DNA from: Flaveria trinervia
Lineage: Eukaryota; Streptophyta; Magnoliopsida; Asterales; Asteraceae
NCBI GenBank assembly: GCA_025506515.1
Contig: CM046453.1
Span: 46,608,395-46,672,394 of the forward strand
Length of the DNA stretch: 64,000 nucleotides
Reading direction: 5' to 3'
This document shows, in pieces, positions 22,333 to 33,558 of the stretch (its first letter is position 1; each line of letters opens with the position of its first letter). The notes under the pieces were generated by a model, which had not been told where the DNA came from, ran no database searches, and saw only the letters and a list, made by a program, of their open reading frames with translations. Position numbers and translations under genes: made by a program.

Positions 22333-23780
22333 CTACAAAATTTAACAAAGTTTTATTTTAGTATTTTCGATATAGCCAATTTTAATAATTAATGCCTTTT
22401 AAGGCCATTTTTCTATTAAAATCTAGAACCCAACATTACATTTAAATTGTGGTTAGGTGACCTTTATCCCACGATCTAAATTATAAGGTGGTCAACGATT
22501 GACGGTTGCAACCATTTGCAACTTCTAGATGTATGGGATCGACCTTTAAACATCATATGTAAAGTCGGCACGTTAATCCCATCAACACCATTTGGAAACC
22601 ATATTTAGGTGATCCATTTAACATGTTTTGCAAATCAAGTTACCCTACTTGCACACACGTGTGAGTTTACCCACATAAGTGGTTAGGTGACCTTTATCCC
22701 ACCAATGTGGTATCCCCACCTTAAATCATAAGTTCCCTCTAAATGGTTAGGTGACCTTTATCCCATTAAGAGTTTCCAAATGATTCAAGTGTTGTGCAAA
22801 AGGACGGTGTTGAACTTGTTATTCAAAAGTTTAGAGATTTCATAATTCTAGTTTAGAAAACTCTATGTACTTGTATTTGCATGCTTTCAAATACAAGGTA
22901 CCCTATGGTCCTTTGATTAAAACCAATTCTAATATTTAAAACCATTAAATCAATTTAATAACCTTTTATTACCTTTTAATGATTAAGAACCATCATTTTA
23001 ATAACTTGTTAAGTTTGTTAATTAGTTTGTAAGGCATGTCAAAATTCAACCACTCAATCAAATAACAAATATCCAAACAAGTCATAAGCATAAACAACCA
23101 TAATGTGCATAACCTTAGCAACTATTGTGACCACACTTGTTTGCCATCACAAGTGTGGTCATTAGGTCTTTCCTAAGGGTTGAATACAACACAAAATAGG
23201 GGTCTTGTTGGACTCCCACTTGAACTTGCATCCATATGCTTCGAGTCCTTCTTTTGTGTCTTCCATTGTGCTTCCATCCCGAGCATCTTCTTTTACAAAA
23301 TATATATATCCTAATACATATTTCTAGTAAAAGGAAAAAGCTCCTAATCTATTATTACATCCCAATGAATAAATAGACAAGTTACATTCTTAAACAAAGC
23401 ACAAATGAATAATATTACAATCCCAAGAGAAAACAACCAAAACAAACAAAGCAAGCATGCAAACAACACAAGGTCAAAGGCTAGGTTATGCACACTAACA
23501 TCCAATGATCATATCATCAAAACATATAATGAAACCCCACTTAAAACCTTCAAATTTCAGCCAACATAAACTGAAAATTTTGGTTTTAAACATTGTCCAA
23601 ACAATCAACATATCATGATACATATCTTTCAAGATCTAATCACTAGCATGTGTGATATGACCTTGAAAGTTGGGGAATCATCCAAACAAAACATAGCAGC
23701 CCAAAAAACAGCCTATAACAAGTCTATAAACATCCTTAAAACCAATTTTAAAGGACAAAACAAGCAAGTCATCCACATAA
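22333..23780 (-). other. Leader of element C
   Basis: AT-rich leader without a gene. Three copies of the 20-bp GTTAGGTGACCTTTATCC motif lie at about 22451, 22682 and 22745, as in B. Confidence 0.65.
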
Positions 23781-23796
23781 CCGGCTCTTGATGCCA
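23781..23796 (-). other. Primer binding site of element C
   Basis: The minus strand reads TGGCATCAAGAGCCGG, identical to element B. Confidence 0.78.
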
Positions 23797-23797
23797 T

Positions 23798-24793
23798 TGT
23801 TGGGTTTGCAAGAACATAAAACGTAGTTTAACCATTTAAACTTTCAGAAAACGCAGCGGATAATATTAGTTTTAATGCAATTTTGAAAGCTGAAATATAT
23901 GTTCTTTAAGAGGCCATTAAGCATATGAAACAAACCCATAAAATAAGGATCATATTATGTGAATAGACAAGCTATGAGAACATTAAAACAACATAATATG
24001 ACAGCCACAAGGGGCTGTTAAAAACTACCTTTCTGCAGCCTTCAAAAACGAATGAAAGAAGGATGAGATGAAGATGATGATGATATTGTTTATGCAGCCC
24101 TCAAAGAAGAGAACCTCAAGTTGTAGTACCCACAAGCGTGTTCCAAGCACCTTGCTTTGTTAGGGAGCTTTACACCACAAGAAAACCCCTAGAAGAGCAA
24201 CCCAAATCAGCCAATACAACCAAGAAAAATGATTTTTCAGCTTGTTTCTGGCAGCTTCAAATCGAAATGTTGCTGTCTTCAAGGAGAGAATATGTTGCCT
24301 TTTGTGTGTGTGTGAGAGAGTGTAGCAAAAGAGGGTTGAGTGATAATGTGTCTAAACTCTTGCAAAGAACAAGAAGCAAGACTTATCCCCTCAATGGCCC
24401 AAAAGGGCGGCCGAAAAACCCACCAAAAAGGGTTTCCCTCTCTTTTAATCTTTTATAAAAAACTACACTTTCTAACATATTAAGTTACAAAATTAAACCA
24501 TAGTTTAAATTTTATAACATGACATACTTTTATTTGACATTATTTAACCAACTTAAATAATGTATCAAATAAATATCTCATGAACAAATTATCCAAATAA
24601 TATTGTTCTTTCACAAAAGCAATATTTAGAAAACCAATTTACTAAATAGGTGTCAATATTTATTGTATGATCTTATCAACAAATAAATAGATGTTGGTGT
24701 TTGTATAGCTTGTTATTGGGTATAACCCGACTTGGATCATGACGTACTAACCACATCAATATTCTATGTGTTTTGGGCATATGAAATCGTACA
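23798..24793 (-). repeat. 5' LTR of element C
   Basis: 996 bp, TGTTGGG...CGTACA, one base from the primer site. It carries a short (TG)n run near 24305, which differs slightly in length from the other LTR. Confidence 0.95.
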
Positions 24794-24798
24794 GCGCC

Positions 24799-26073
24799 TG
24801 CATAGTGCCCAGGCGTCTAAGGACTTAGAATATTTCTCTGAGTTTTGGGGAAAATGTGTAAAGTAGGCTCTGACTTGGGAAATTCCCGGGGAACTATAAA
24901 GGTTGACTTTTGGGGTCATAGATACTATGATGGGCATGTTATGTATTGTGATTAATGCTTATGATGATGATGATGATGATGATGCATGGTTATTCATGAT
25001 GTATGTTATGTATGTATGATGCCTGGTATGATGATGTATGAATGATAGGTTATGTTATGTTCCTATGATGATGAATGTTTATCTTTCCATGGCTTTACGT
25101 GATATGTTAATGAATGAACCAAAAATATTATGTAACGTAAAGTGAAAGATAATGAAAGAGGAACATGATGAATGAATACATGCATTAACGAATGAATGAA
25201 CATAAAAAAAAGTCGTGCAAGCAAATGTGTGGAGGTCCACACCCAATGAAGGATGTTAGCTCAACTATGAGCGGGTTAGCTACCCTAGAAGGATGCACAT
25301 TGGGTCCCAATCCTTGTGATTGACCATATGTATGGGATCCTTGCCGCTTGCCCCAGGTACTCGAGTCAGCTTCGTGCATAATGTTCGGGGTCTATGAAAG
25401 ACCTCAGGCCCAGTAACCAACTTCGTGCACAATGTTCGGGGTATAGCATATGGCATTGATCCGGAATGAAAAAGAAAAGATGAATGGTGAATGTACTTGC
25501 CCTAGGTACTGGAGTCAGCTTTGTGGACAATGTTCGAGGTCTACAAAAGACCTCAGGCCCAGTTACCCGCTTCGTGCAAAATGTTCGAGGTAATGTACAT
25601 GTCACAAGATGTAATGAATGAACGACGGTTAACGAACGAAATGGAAGATAATAATGATATTATATGTATGTATGTATGATGTATGATCATGAACGAATGA
25701 AACATATAGTATGGACTCTGAAAGGAAATAAATAACGATTTTAGGTATGTTTAATTGTAAAACTAGAACTCACTCAGCAACGCTGACTTTTATACGTTTT
25801 TAGTTGGCAGGTAAATGTTGCTGAGGATGGCACGAGGCAGCTACTCAGCTCTTTTGGATGGCATCCATTTATTTAAAGCTTTTGTGATGTAATACAACAA
25901 TGTAATTTTGTAAACGACAAACGATTCATTATTTTGCAAAAGTTTTATGATGAAATGAAATGTCATTTGTTTTATGTTTCCGCTGCAATGCTTTATGAAT
26001 GATTAAATGTAAAGTATATGTTTTATGTGCGATGATTTACCAACTGTGAGCGTCCTAGGAACGGGGCCTTACA
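24799..26073 (+). repeat. Element F: gypsy solo LTR, second piece
   Basis: Continues the CATGCGCC array, then the 100-bp-class repeats (about 25225-25600), and ends GGGGCCTTACA at 26073 followed by AGTAT (26074-26078), the matching duplication. Total LTR length is about 2.31 kb. A short ATG microsatellite lies at 24960-24984. Confidence 0.92.
25225..25600. repeat. Imperfect repeats in solo LTR F
   Basis: One full unit of the family's about 102-bp repeat (GTGTGGAGGTCCACACCC ... TTAGCTCAACTATGAGCGGG) and two copies of an about 125-bp unit containing GTACTNGAGTCAGCTT ... AATGTTCG (about 25356-25445 and 25504-25592). This is the same zone as the repeats in D, G and J. Confidence 0.65.
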
Positions 26074-26078
26074 AGTAT

Positions 26079-27246
26079 AGAAGTCAAGGTTGGGAATTGG
26101 TTTGTTGAGATCTATAGGCTGGGGATGGTAACTCTCTCCTAAAGGTTGATCACTTGAGTGTTGAGACACAGAATGATGGCTTAAAGCAGTTGGGCTAATG
26201 AGCTCATCAGGCTGAGCATGAGGAACCTCAGCACTGATTCTTGAAGCGATGGGAGTGGTCTGCTCCTCAGGAGAAGTGGAAGCTCTAGTGTCCACTGCTT
26301 CCTGTATGGGTGAGTATATGGGGGCCTCCACAGACTGAATAGCCTGAGCAGGGGTTTGTTTGGATTTTCTTTGGTAAGTGATGGTGATTTGAGGCTGTGA
26401 GAGTGGTTGGGAGATAGCAGGTGTGGGCTCAACACTAGCTTGTGCTGCTAGGTTGTCACCTTGAGCAATGAGCTCTAATATTTTTGGGACTAGGGCTATT
26501 TCTACCACAGAGAATCCAAGAGTGGGCTTTCTCAGAATTTTAAAGATACTGGGCTTCATCTATCCCAATTTAAGAATGTTACCTGTTACCCTCAACTGTG
26601 AGCCCAGTTCATAGTTCAGAATGTACTGGACATATCTAGGAAACATGTAATACTCTATGGAGTCTAAATTAGCAAGTAAATTTGTATAAACAAATTGAGA
26701 ATACCTGAATTTGACCCCCTGAACCCTTCCATGGATTATGAAGGAGAGATCCTTAGGAATCTGGTCCCATCCACCATGCTTGTTTGATAAGCTGTGGATG
26801 ACCACATGGAGCAAGAATCTCCATTGGGATGAGACCTTCCCTTTCCTAAAGGTCTTTACAGAGAAATCTCCCTCATATCCCATCTGCTCAAAGGAATGAT
26901 TGATAGCTTCCTTTGGGAAAAACACCTCACCTTCTTCATCATCCAGCTGAAGATGCCTATTGATGATGGCCGGAGTGATGAAGATTGTTCTCCTCTACAC
27001 TGTGGCAAACCGTGCCATCTCCCCGTCCATAATGACCTCTTGGCAAGTCTTCCAGAATTCAAGCAGCTGATCCTCATAGAGTGGAGGATCAGTGGTTAGG
27101 GAGGTGAAGTAGTTTGACAGAGTTAGGAAACGGAAAACCTCTGAGAAATGAGGATCTTTCTCAGAGCTTAATAGAGCAACCTAATTATGTTGTCTATGTA
27201 GCTGCATGGTAATGTTGGGATTATTTCTGTGAGCAAGGTTGTCCAT
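26079..27246 (-). pseudogene. Extra 3' ORF of element E, N-terminal part
   Basis: Starts at ATG 27246 (MDNLAHRNNP). It reads leftwards to the F insertion with in-frame stops at about 27180, 26990 and 26560, otherwise one frame. Blocks seen are DPPLYEDQLLEFWKTC, INHSFEQMGYEG, GGWDQIPKDLSFIIHGRVQG, FVYTNLLANLDSIEYYMFPRYVQYIL, then a proline/serine/glutamine-rich tail. I recognise it as the kind of extra ORF found after pol in plant SIRE-type copia elements; some authors call that position env-like. No signal peptide or membrane segment is evident, so an envelope function is not supported here. Function unknown. Confidence 0.7.
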
Positions 27247-27249
27247 TTT

Positions 27250-28012
27250 GAAGTAGCTTAAGGATGAAGAAAGAAGAGAGAAACAAATTTCAGAGAGAAA
27301 TTTGGGGTTTTAGGTTTGGAGGAAGAACAAATGATAGAAAGAGGGGGAAACCGTTGGGTTTATATGTGAGAAGGATTTCAGATAAAGTTTAATGAAAGAG
27401 CATAAACTTTGAAATCCGGATGTCGGTCCCACCTCTGAAAAAGTAGTTTACTTTCGCTCAAAAAGTAGTTTTCTTGGAAGTCAAAAAGCTTTCGAAGGTT
27501 AATTATCTTCGAAAGTTTTAGTTAAAAAGCTTCCGAAGCTAAAATGACTTCGGAAGAATTTCCTAAGAGTTTTGAGAATTTTGCTTCATAAGAGATATTA
27601 AAACTTGAGTGCTTTGTATATAAAACAACAAAGCTTCCGAGAGTTAATTTTGCTTCGGAAGTAAATGGTCCTTGAAAATAAGTAAGTGTCTGAGACAAGT
27701 ATTTAAGCTTCGGAAGATAAATCTGAAAGTTCTTCCGACGGTAAATTTCTTAGACAATTATTTATTTTGAAGGCATGATTTGCTTCCAAAGTTAAAAGCA
27801 TAACTTCCGAAGTATCAGAAATTTTCAAAAATCTAAGGAAAGTCTTCAAAAAGAAATTTTTATCCAAAGAAAACATGAGCTTATGAAAATGATGAACTAG
27901 ACAACTTAGGACACACATATATATATTTTTTTGAGAAATAATAAGAATTAGTTTTAAGAAAAGTTTACTCAAAGTTTATCATCCCAATAGCTTATATTAG
28001 ATATTTAAATCT
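27250..28012 (-). other. Spacer with CTTCGGAAG array in element E
   Basis: About 760 bp between RNase H and the extra 3' ORF with no recognisable coding. From 27470 to 27850 it holds about ten copies of CTTCCGAAG, CTTCGGAAG or one-mismatch forms. An internal promoter or splice acceptor for the 3' ORF could lie here; nothing in the sequence proves it. Confidence 0.6.
27470..27850. repeat. CTTCGGAAG / CTTCCGAAG motif array (element E, internal)
   Basis: The 9-mer and its variant are near-palindromes. Copies lie at roughly 27490, 27508, 27529, 27549, 27630, 27651, 27708, 27732, 27780 and 27805. The same motif is in both LTRs and in the gag coding part. Confidence 0.8.
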
Positions 28013-28489
28013 CTATTCATCAAAAGCCTTTGTAAACAAATCAGCATATTGTTCATCTATGTGAACTTTGACTAGTTTAATTAAACCCTTTTCATAGTTA
28101 TCTCTTATTAAATGATACATGATATTGATGTGCTTTGTCCTTGAGTGTTGCCCATGGTTTTCTGTGATTGATATGGCACTGTTGTTGTCTATGTGAATGG
28201 GAGTCTCCTTGAATATTAACCCATAGTCCAGCATCTGATTTTGAATCCAAAGTACTTGAGCACAGCAGCTTGCAACAGCAATGTATTCAACTTCAGCAGT
28301 TGATGCAGAGACATAGGATTGTTTCTTGCATTGCCATAAGACAACCCTTCCACCAAGAAATTGACATCCCCCAGATGTAGACTTTGCAGTCATATTGCAA
28401 CCACCATAATCACTATCTGTATAGGCATACAAATTGAAGTCAGCATTCTTGGGATACCATAAACCAAGTGTTGATGCACCTTTGAGGTA
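28013..28489 (-). pseudogene. RNase H of element E
   Basis: An open stretch to a stop at 28013 with YTDSDYGGCNMTAKSTSG (first catalytic D), SYVSASTAEVEYIAVASCC (catalytic E), IHIDNNSAISI (D) and the C-terminal QYADLFTKAF. It removes RNA from the RNA:DNA hybrid. It is joined to RT in a different frame at about 28430. Confidence 0.87.
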
Positions 28490-30135
28490 TCATAGAATCC
28501 TCTTGACACTGATAAGGTGAGACGTCTTAGGGTTGGCTTGATATCTTGCACATATGCAAGTAGTAAACATGATATCAGGCCTGCTAGCAGTAAGATACAT
28601 AAGAGACCCAATCATAGCCCTGTATAAGTGCTCATCTACACACTCCCCCTCAAGATTAGGTCCAAGGGAGTGGTTCCTAGCTATGGGTGTCTTAGCAATC
28701 TTACAGTCAGTCATGTTGAACCTCTTAAGTATGTCTTGAACATACTTTGACTGACTTATGAAGATGCCATCTTTAACTTGCTTCACTTGAATTCCCAGAA
28801 AGAAATTGAGTTCCCCCATGGCACTCATTTCAAATCTGTCTTCCATCAGCTTCTCAAAGTCTTTGCAGAGCTTTGGATTAGTTGAACGAAAGATGATGTC
28901 ATCCACATATACTTGAACTAGCAATATGTCTTTTCCCTGTCCTTTGATGAAGAGAGTTCCATCTATAGTACCTCTCCTGTATCCATGTTTACAAAGATAC
29001 TCAGATAGTGTCTCATACCATTTCCTGGGTGCTTGATGCAGCCCATAGAGAGCTTTGTCAAGCTTCCAAACATAATCAGGATGATCAAGGTCTACAAAGC
29101 CAGGTGGCTATTTGACATAAACCTCTTCATCTATCACTCCATATAAAAAGGCACACTTCACATCAAGTTGAAAGACCTTGAAGTTCTTGGATGCAGCAAA
29201 TGTGAGGTATATCCTAACAGCTTCTATTCTTGCTACTGGAGCAAAGACTTCAGTGTAGTCAATCCCTTCTTCTTGTGTGTATCCTTGAACAACCAGTCTA
29301 GCTTTGTTCTTGATGATGATGCCTCTATCATCTTTCTTGTTCCCAAACACCCATTTGGTTCCAATGGTAGTCTTCCCAGAAGGAAGAGGACAAAGGTTCG
29401 ACACTTTCTGCCTTTTGAATTGAAGCAGCTCTTGTTGCATAGCTTCAATACAACTTCCATCCTTTAGAGCTTCATCAACTTTCTTTGGCTCTATCTGGGA
29501 TAGAAAACAAGAGGGAAGACAAACATTTGCTTCATGGGTTGTACTCTTGTCTTTACCCCTGAGACAACATTTCCAATGATGTTTGTGGTAGGGTGAGACT
29601 TGTGGATCCTAAGCTGAGGGATCACAGCAACTTGTTGAGAAAGATCTAAATTAGAGAAATTTAGATCTAGCATAGATGTTTCTCCCACCACATCAGCACA
29701 TTTTTCAAGTAAAACTTGATCCAAGCAGTGTGTGACATCATTGATGTTCTCATCTATGGTGTGGTTAGTGGCATCAAGAAATTCTTGGTCACTGTCACCA
29801 CCACCATTGTTGTCTTCCATAATTGAGGTGTTCTTATCTGGTTGTGGAGCCTCTGAGCTGGAATTTGAAGGTATACCAGATGTATCAGCTGAGTTTGTCA
29901 TTGTTGTGCTGATAGAGACCTCATTTGCAGAAGTAGTTCCAACTTGAGCTGAAGATATATGACTTGAAGGTCTTCCTAGCTCAAATCTTGGATCAGGATC
30001 ACTTGTATTTAAATTTTCTGCAGATCCTGAAACATTTTCATAAGATTTGTTAAAATAGTTGGTAACTAAATCAAGATCAAATAACCAATCTGGACCCGAA
30101 CCAGCAACACATGGTGTGTGTTCCTTGAAAGTCAC
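28490..30135 (-). pseudogene. reverse transcriptase of element E with acidic linker
   Basis: 30135-29491 is a serine/asparagine/acidic linker. RT begins at 29440-29108 (GTKWVFGNKKDDRG, KARLVVQGYTQEEGIDYTEVFAPVARIEAVR, FQLDVKCAFLYGVIDEEVYV), is stopped by a TAG before PPGF, and resumes to 28490 (LYGLHQAP, active-site VYVDDIIF, FLGIQVKQVKDGIFISQSKYVQDILKRF, GSLMYLTASRPDIMF). The two catalytic aspartates of YVDD are kept. Frame breaks make it inactive as it stands. Confidence 0.87.
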
Positions 30136-30147
30136 ATTGGCTGACTC

Positions 30148-31395
30148 CTAAACAATTCTAGTGTTGAGATTGTACACTCTATAAGCCTTAGCTTGGGAAG
30201 AGTATTCAATAAAGTGTCCATCATCTGATTTCTCAGCAAACTTGGCAATTTGATCTTTGGTATTCAAGATGGTGCAAGGACATCTAAATTCCCTGAGAGA
30301 ACCAATGAAAGGTTTCCTCTTGTGCAAAAGTTCATAAGGAGTCTTGCCATGAGTCTTAACTACTAAAACTCTGTTCTGCACATAGCAGGCAGTGTTGACT
30401 GCCTCTGCCCAAAAGGTGATAGGCAGTTTAGAGTCAGACAGCATGGTTCTTGCAGCTTCAATCAGTGTTCTGTTTCTCCTCTCAGTAATACCATTTTGCT
30501 GAGGAGTCCTGGGAGCACTGAATTGTCTTGTAATACCCTTTTCATCACAAAATGTATCAAGGATTTGGTTCTTAAATTCAGTTCCTTGATCACATCTTAT
30601 GATTTTGACCTTGTGATCAGACTGATTCTCAATCTTTAAGATGAAATTCTTTAGAATCTCAGGAATCTCATCCTTAGTTCTAAGGAAGAAAACCCAAGTG
30701 AATCTTGTAAAGTCATATGTGATCACTAGACAGTATAAGGTCCTTCCTAAACTCATTACACTGGTAGGGCCAAAGAGATCCATATGTAACAAGTGTAGGG
30801 GTGTAGTGATGGAGTTCCTTTCCTTAGGCTTGTGAGATACCATATGTTGCTTCCCATTCAGGCATGCAACACAATGGTCATCACTTGTAAACTCTTTCTT
30901 TGGCATTCCAGTTACCAGATCATGCTTAATCAATTTGTTCATGTTCTTAAAGTTTACATGGCACATTCTTTTATGCCATAGGAAAGACTCATCACTATTG
31001 GCTTTAGACCGAAAGCATGAAACTTCTCCAGAGGGAGAGGTTTCTTGCAAATCCATCATGTACATGTTTCCTTTCCTGGGGGCTCTAAGCAGGATATGTT
31101 CATGAGGAATGACCACACCAGGCTTAAGAACAATGCACTCATGCTCAGTAAAGAGCATGTTATGATTCTGATCATAAAATTGAGATACACTCAGGAAGAT
31201 TGTATCCAAGCTCCTTAACAAAGTTTACCTTTTCTATGCTGAGCTTACCATTTGTGACCTTTCCCCTTCCAGAAATGTAACCACCTTCATTTCCTCCAAA
31301 AGCAACTGGTCCTCCATCAATCCTTTCAATGTTCTAGAGTAGTGACCTATTGCCTGTCATGTGCCTGGAACAGCCACTGTCTATGATCCAGACAT
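30148..31395 (-). pseudogene. protease and integrase of element E
   Basis: Begins with the protease active site WIIDSGCSRHMTGN near 31340-31390 (then a stop), passes the GAG-pre-integrase part, and has a 357-codon open frame at 31221-30148. That frame shows LWHKRMCHVN and CVACLNGK (HHCC zinc site), the catalytic MDLFGP (D), RCDQGTEF (D) and ITERRNRTL (E), and the tail GKTPYELLHKRKP. All three DDE residues are present. Integrase would insert the cDNA with a 5-bp stagger; element E itself has a CGCAT duplication. Confidence 0.88.
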
Positions 31396-32244
31396 TTTTG
31401 TCTGTCTTTAGCTGTCTCGGCACAAAGAGAAAGATTAGTTATATTTGGAAACCCAAGCCTTGCTTGTCTTGGGCTCATTGCAGAAGGTAATTCAACAATA
31501 ATAGATCCTATGGTTGTTCTAAGAGGATCTTGAGCTGTTGTTGATGGAGAATTCTCAATCACTTGGTCTTTTTTAGACATCCACACCACCTTTGGAGTCT
31601 TGGACTTGACCTTCAAAACATCGGAAGCTTTTGGAACTTCAGAAGTTTTGATGACTGAACCTTCGGAAGATTCTGCAGACACTACAGCAGACTTCAGTGC
31701 TTCGGAAGAACTCCTTTCTTTCGAGACCAACTTTTCTTTCGAAGGCAATTTTCCACTTCCCTTCTTTATAGATATAGAGCTTCCGAAGGAAACCGGTTTT
31801 CCATCCGAAGCTTGAATGTTCTTGAGACCCTTTGAATTCTTTGTTTTGGTCATATGGACAGTACCTTTAGGATTGAAGGAACAGTCCTTAGCAATGTAAG
31901 TGGTACTTTCACACATGACACAATTCATATTCTTCTTCACAAGAGCCTTTTCCTTGGAATAGGACTGTCTTTGGTCACATCCCTTCTCCACCTTCATCTT
32001 CACAAATGCTGAGACGATCCTCTTGGGCTGAGGACTGTCTTTAGTTTATAATCATTTTTAGACTTTCTAAAATCATATTTTAAAATGTTTAAGGACTCAA
32101 GGTCAGATCTCAGTTCCAAGTTGTAGGACCTGTATCTGTAAACTTTAGCAATGCATTCAGGAGTATAGAGATGTTCCAATACCTTGGCTTCATCATGATC
32201 TGCCATTAGTGCATGGTTTGGAGAAGCATCTTCCACCTAAAAGC
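31347..32244 (-). pseudogene. gag C-terminal extension of element E with second zinc knuckle
   Basis: Piece 32236-32000 (DEAKVLEHLYTPECIAKVYRY ... ESLNILKYDF) is followed in another frame by 32003-31347, a lysine/serine-rich segment with a second knuckle-like CVMCESTTYIAKDC (histidine missing). Long gag extensions with a second knuckle are usual in this branch of copia. The serine/glutamate-rich part at 31600-31820 is where the CTTCGGAAG motif array overlaps the coding frame. The final 20 codons read into the protease region out of frame. Confidence 0.72.
31605..31815. repeat. CTTCGGAAG motif array inside gag of element E
   Basis: At least six exact or near copies (about 31620, 31638, 31663, 31698, 31735 and 31781, plus 31805) lie in the gag frame, where they encode serine-glutamate steps (SSE, SEG, SEV). 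Codon use is thus shaped by the motif. Confidence 0.72.
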
Positions 32245-33475
32245 TCCAGTCAAAGCCTCCTTCTTCAACAGCCAGCAGCTTGCTGCTTTGACTTCTCATT
32301 CTGGAGACCTTTGTCAGTGTAGTTTGGTCTGGATTGTGTTTGGCCGCCATTTTTTCTAGGTGCCTTACACTCTCTGGCAAAGTGGCCCATCAAGTTACAT
32401 TTGTAACACTTGACATTGCCTTTGTCCAGTCCAAACTTTCCACTGGTTGCATTGCTTGGAAACTTCCTTCCCGTCCTCTTGTAGAATTTCTTGGCTCTGT
32501 GAGTGAGAAGAGCCATCTGCTGGACTATTTCCATGTATTCCAGATTATCTGGATGGATACAGTCCAGGTCTTCAAGAGTGAAAAGGGAGTTACCACAGCT
32601 TTCATCAGAAGACACAAAAGCTTGAGAAGAGCTTGTCTCTTAGAATGGGCTTCCTTGAGTGTAGTTCTCCCTTGGTGTCTCTGGGAAGGTGATGAAAGGA
32701 CCCTTTGGTGAATTGTCAGGGTAGCATAAGAGATGATGTTTGGGTTCTATGCTATCCCTTTCAACCACATGTAGGGCTGAACCTATTTGATTGTTGGAGT
32801 TGCCAGATGAACCTTGCATGTTCATCTCCATCTGGTAGCCACTGAGAATCCCATATAACTCTGTCAGAGTAAAAGTTTTAAGATTTTTAGTTCTCTTGAT
32901 CACCACATAGTAGTTTGTCCATTGCCTAGGAAGTGAGGACATGAACTTTCTTACAATGTCTCTATTTTCAAGAGAAATTCCTCCATCCACTAGGGTATCC
33001 ACAATCTTAACACACCTGAAATACTACTGAGTCGTGGTTTCACTTGTTTTGAAGGTGAAGTTTTCAAACTGCTGCTTTAGGAGATCCTTCTTGTTCTCCT
33101 TGGCTTCAGAGGAACCCTCATACATCAGTTTCAGTGCATCCCATAGTTGCTTGGCTATTTTGCACTTTTTGAAACCTCTATATACGGAGTTTGGAAGGGT
33201 TGTTTGAAGGGCTGTCATGGCTTTTCTATCTATCTCTACTCTCTTCCTTCTTCATCAGAGTAGTTAGCCACAACTTTGGGAATCATACCAGCACCAGTAA
33301 CAGAAGATGTGCTAGGTATGAAAGGTCCATTCTCAATAGACTCCCATATTCTTGAATCAAGAGACCTGATGAAACATTCCATTCTTAAACACTAGGTGTC
33401 AAACTCATGAAGAGTGATCAGTGGCGACTTGTTCATGGTTCCAGTTTCCATATCAATTTTGGAAATGGCTGCCAT
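32245..33475 (-). pseudogene. gag of element E, N-terminal and first zinc knuckle
   Basis: Starts at ATG 33475 (MAAISKIDMETGTMNKSP). The capsid-like region includes the block at 33218-33024 (FKKCKIAKQLWDALKLMYEGS ... LLKQQFENFTFK) and 33002-32640 (DIVRKFMSSLPRQWTNYYVVIK, FTLTELYGILSGYQMEM). A single CCHC knuckle, CYKCNLMGHFAREC, lies at 32265-32615. Breaks: stops at about 33390, 33023 and 32639 and a frameshift near 33225. Gag would build the particle and package RNA. Confidence 0.85.
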
Positions 33476-33544
33476 TTGAAAAGTTAGTATTTGTGTATGT
33501 GAGGGATTTTAAGATGATGAGATATTATATCAAGATCCTGAAGC

Positions 33545-33556
33545 GCTCTGATACCA
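33545..33556 (-). other. Primer binding site of element E
   Basis: The minus strand reads TGGTATCAGAGC, the exact initiator tRNA-Met complement, two bases inside the 5' LTR. Confidence 0.92.
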
Positions 33557-33558
33557 AA

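Larger units (their letters stand above)
16604..24793 (-). mobile_element. Element C: Ty1/copia retrotransposon, recent, TSD GCGCC
   Basis: A complete 8190-bp minus-strand copia element bounded by GCGCC at 16599-16603 and 24794-24798. LTRs of 997 and 996 bp differ at only about a dozen positions by eye, so it is recent. It has PPT, primer site, a 1.4-kb leader with three 20-bp motifs, gag, protease, integrase, RT and RNase H, but with at least six frameshifts. It is the sister of element B. Recent insertion together with a broken pol suggests it was mobilised in trans (inference). Confidence 0.95.

Noticed and set aside
24138..24458. 106-codon plus-strand ORF in C's LTR
   Set aside because: It is broken in the sister LTR at 16950-17250 by indels and has no recognisable domain.
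26074..26078. F as a full-length gypsy element
   Set aside because: No primer site, gag or pol lies between the LTR ends; only C, with its own duplication, interrupts it, so F is a solo LTR.
27246..27246. Envelope protein call for the extra ORF of E
   Set aside because: No signal peptide, cleavage site or membrane anchor is visible; only the position fits the env-like label.
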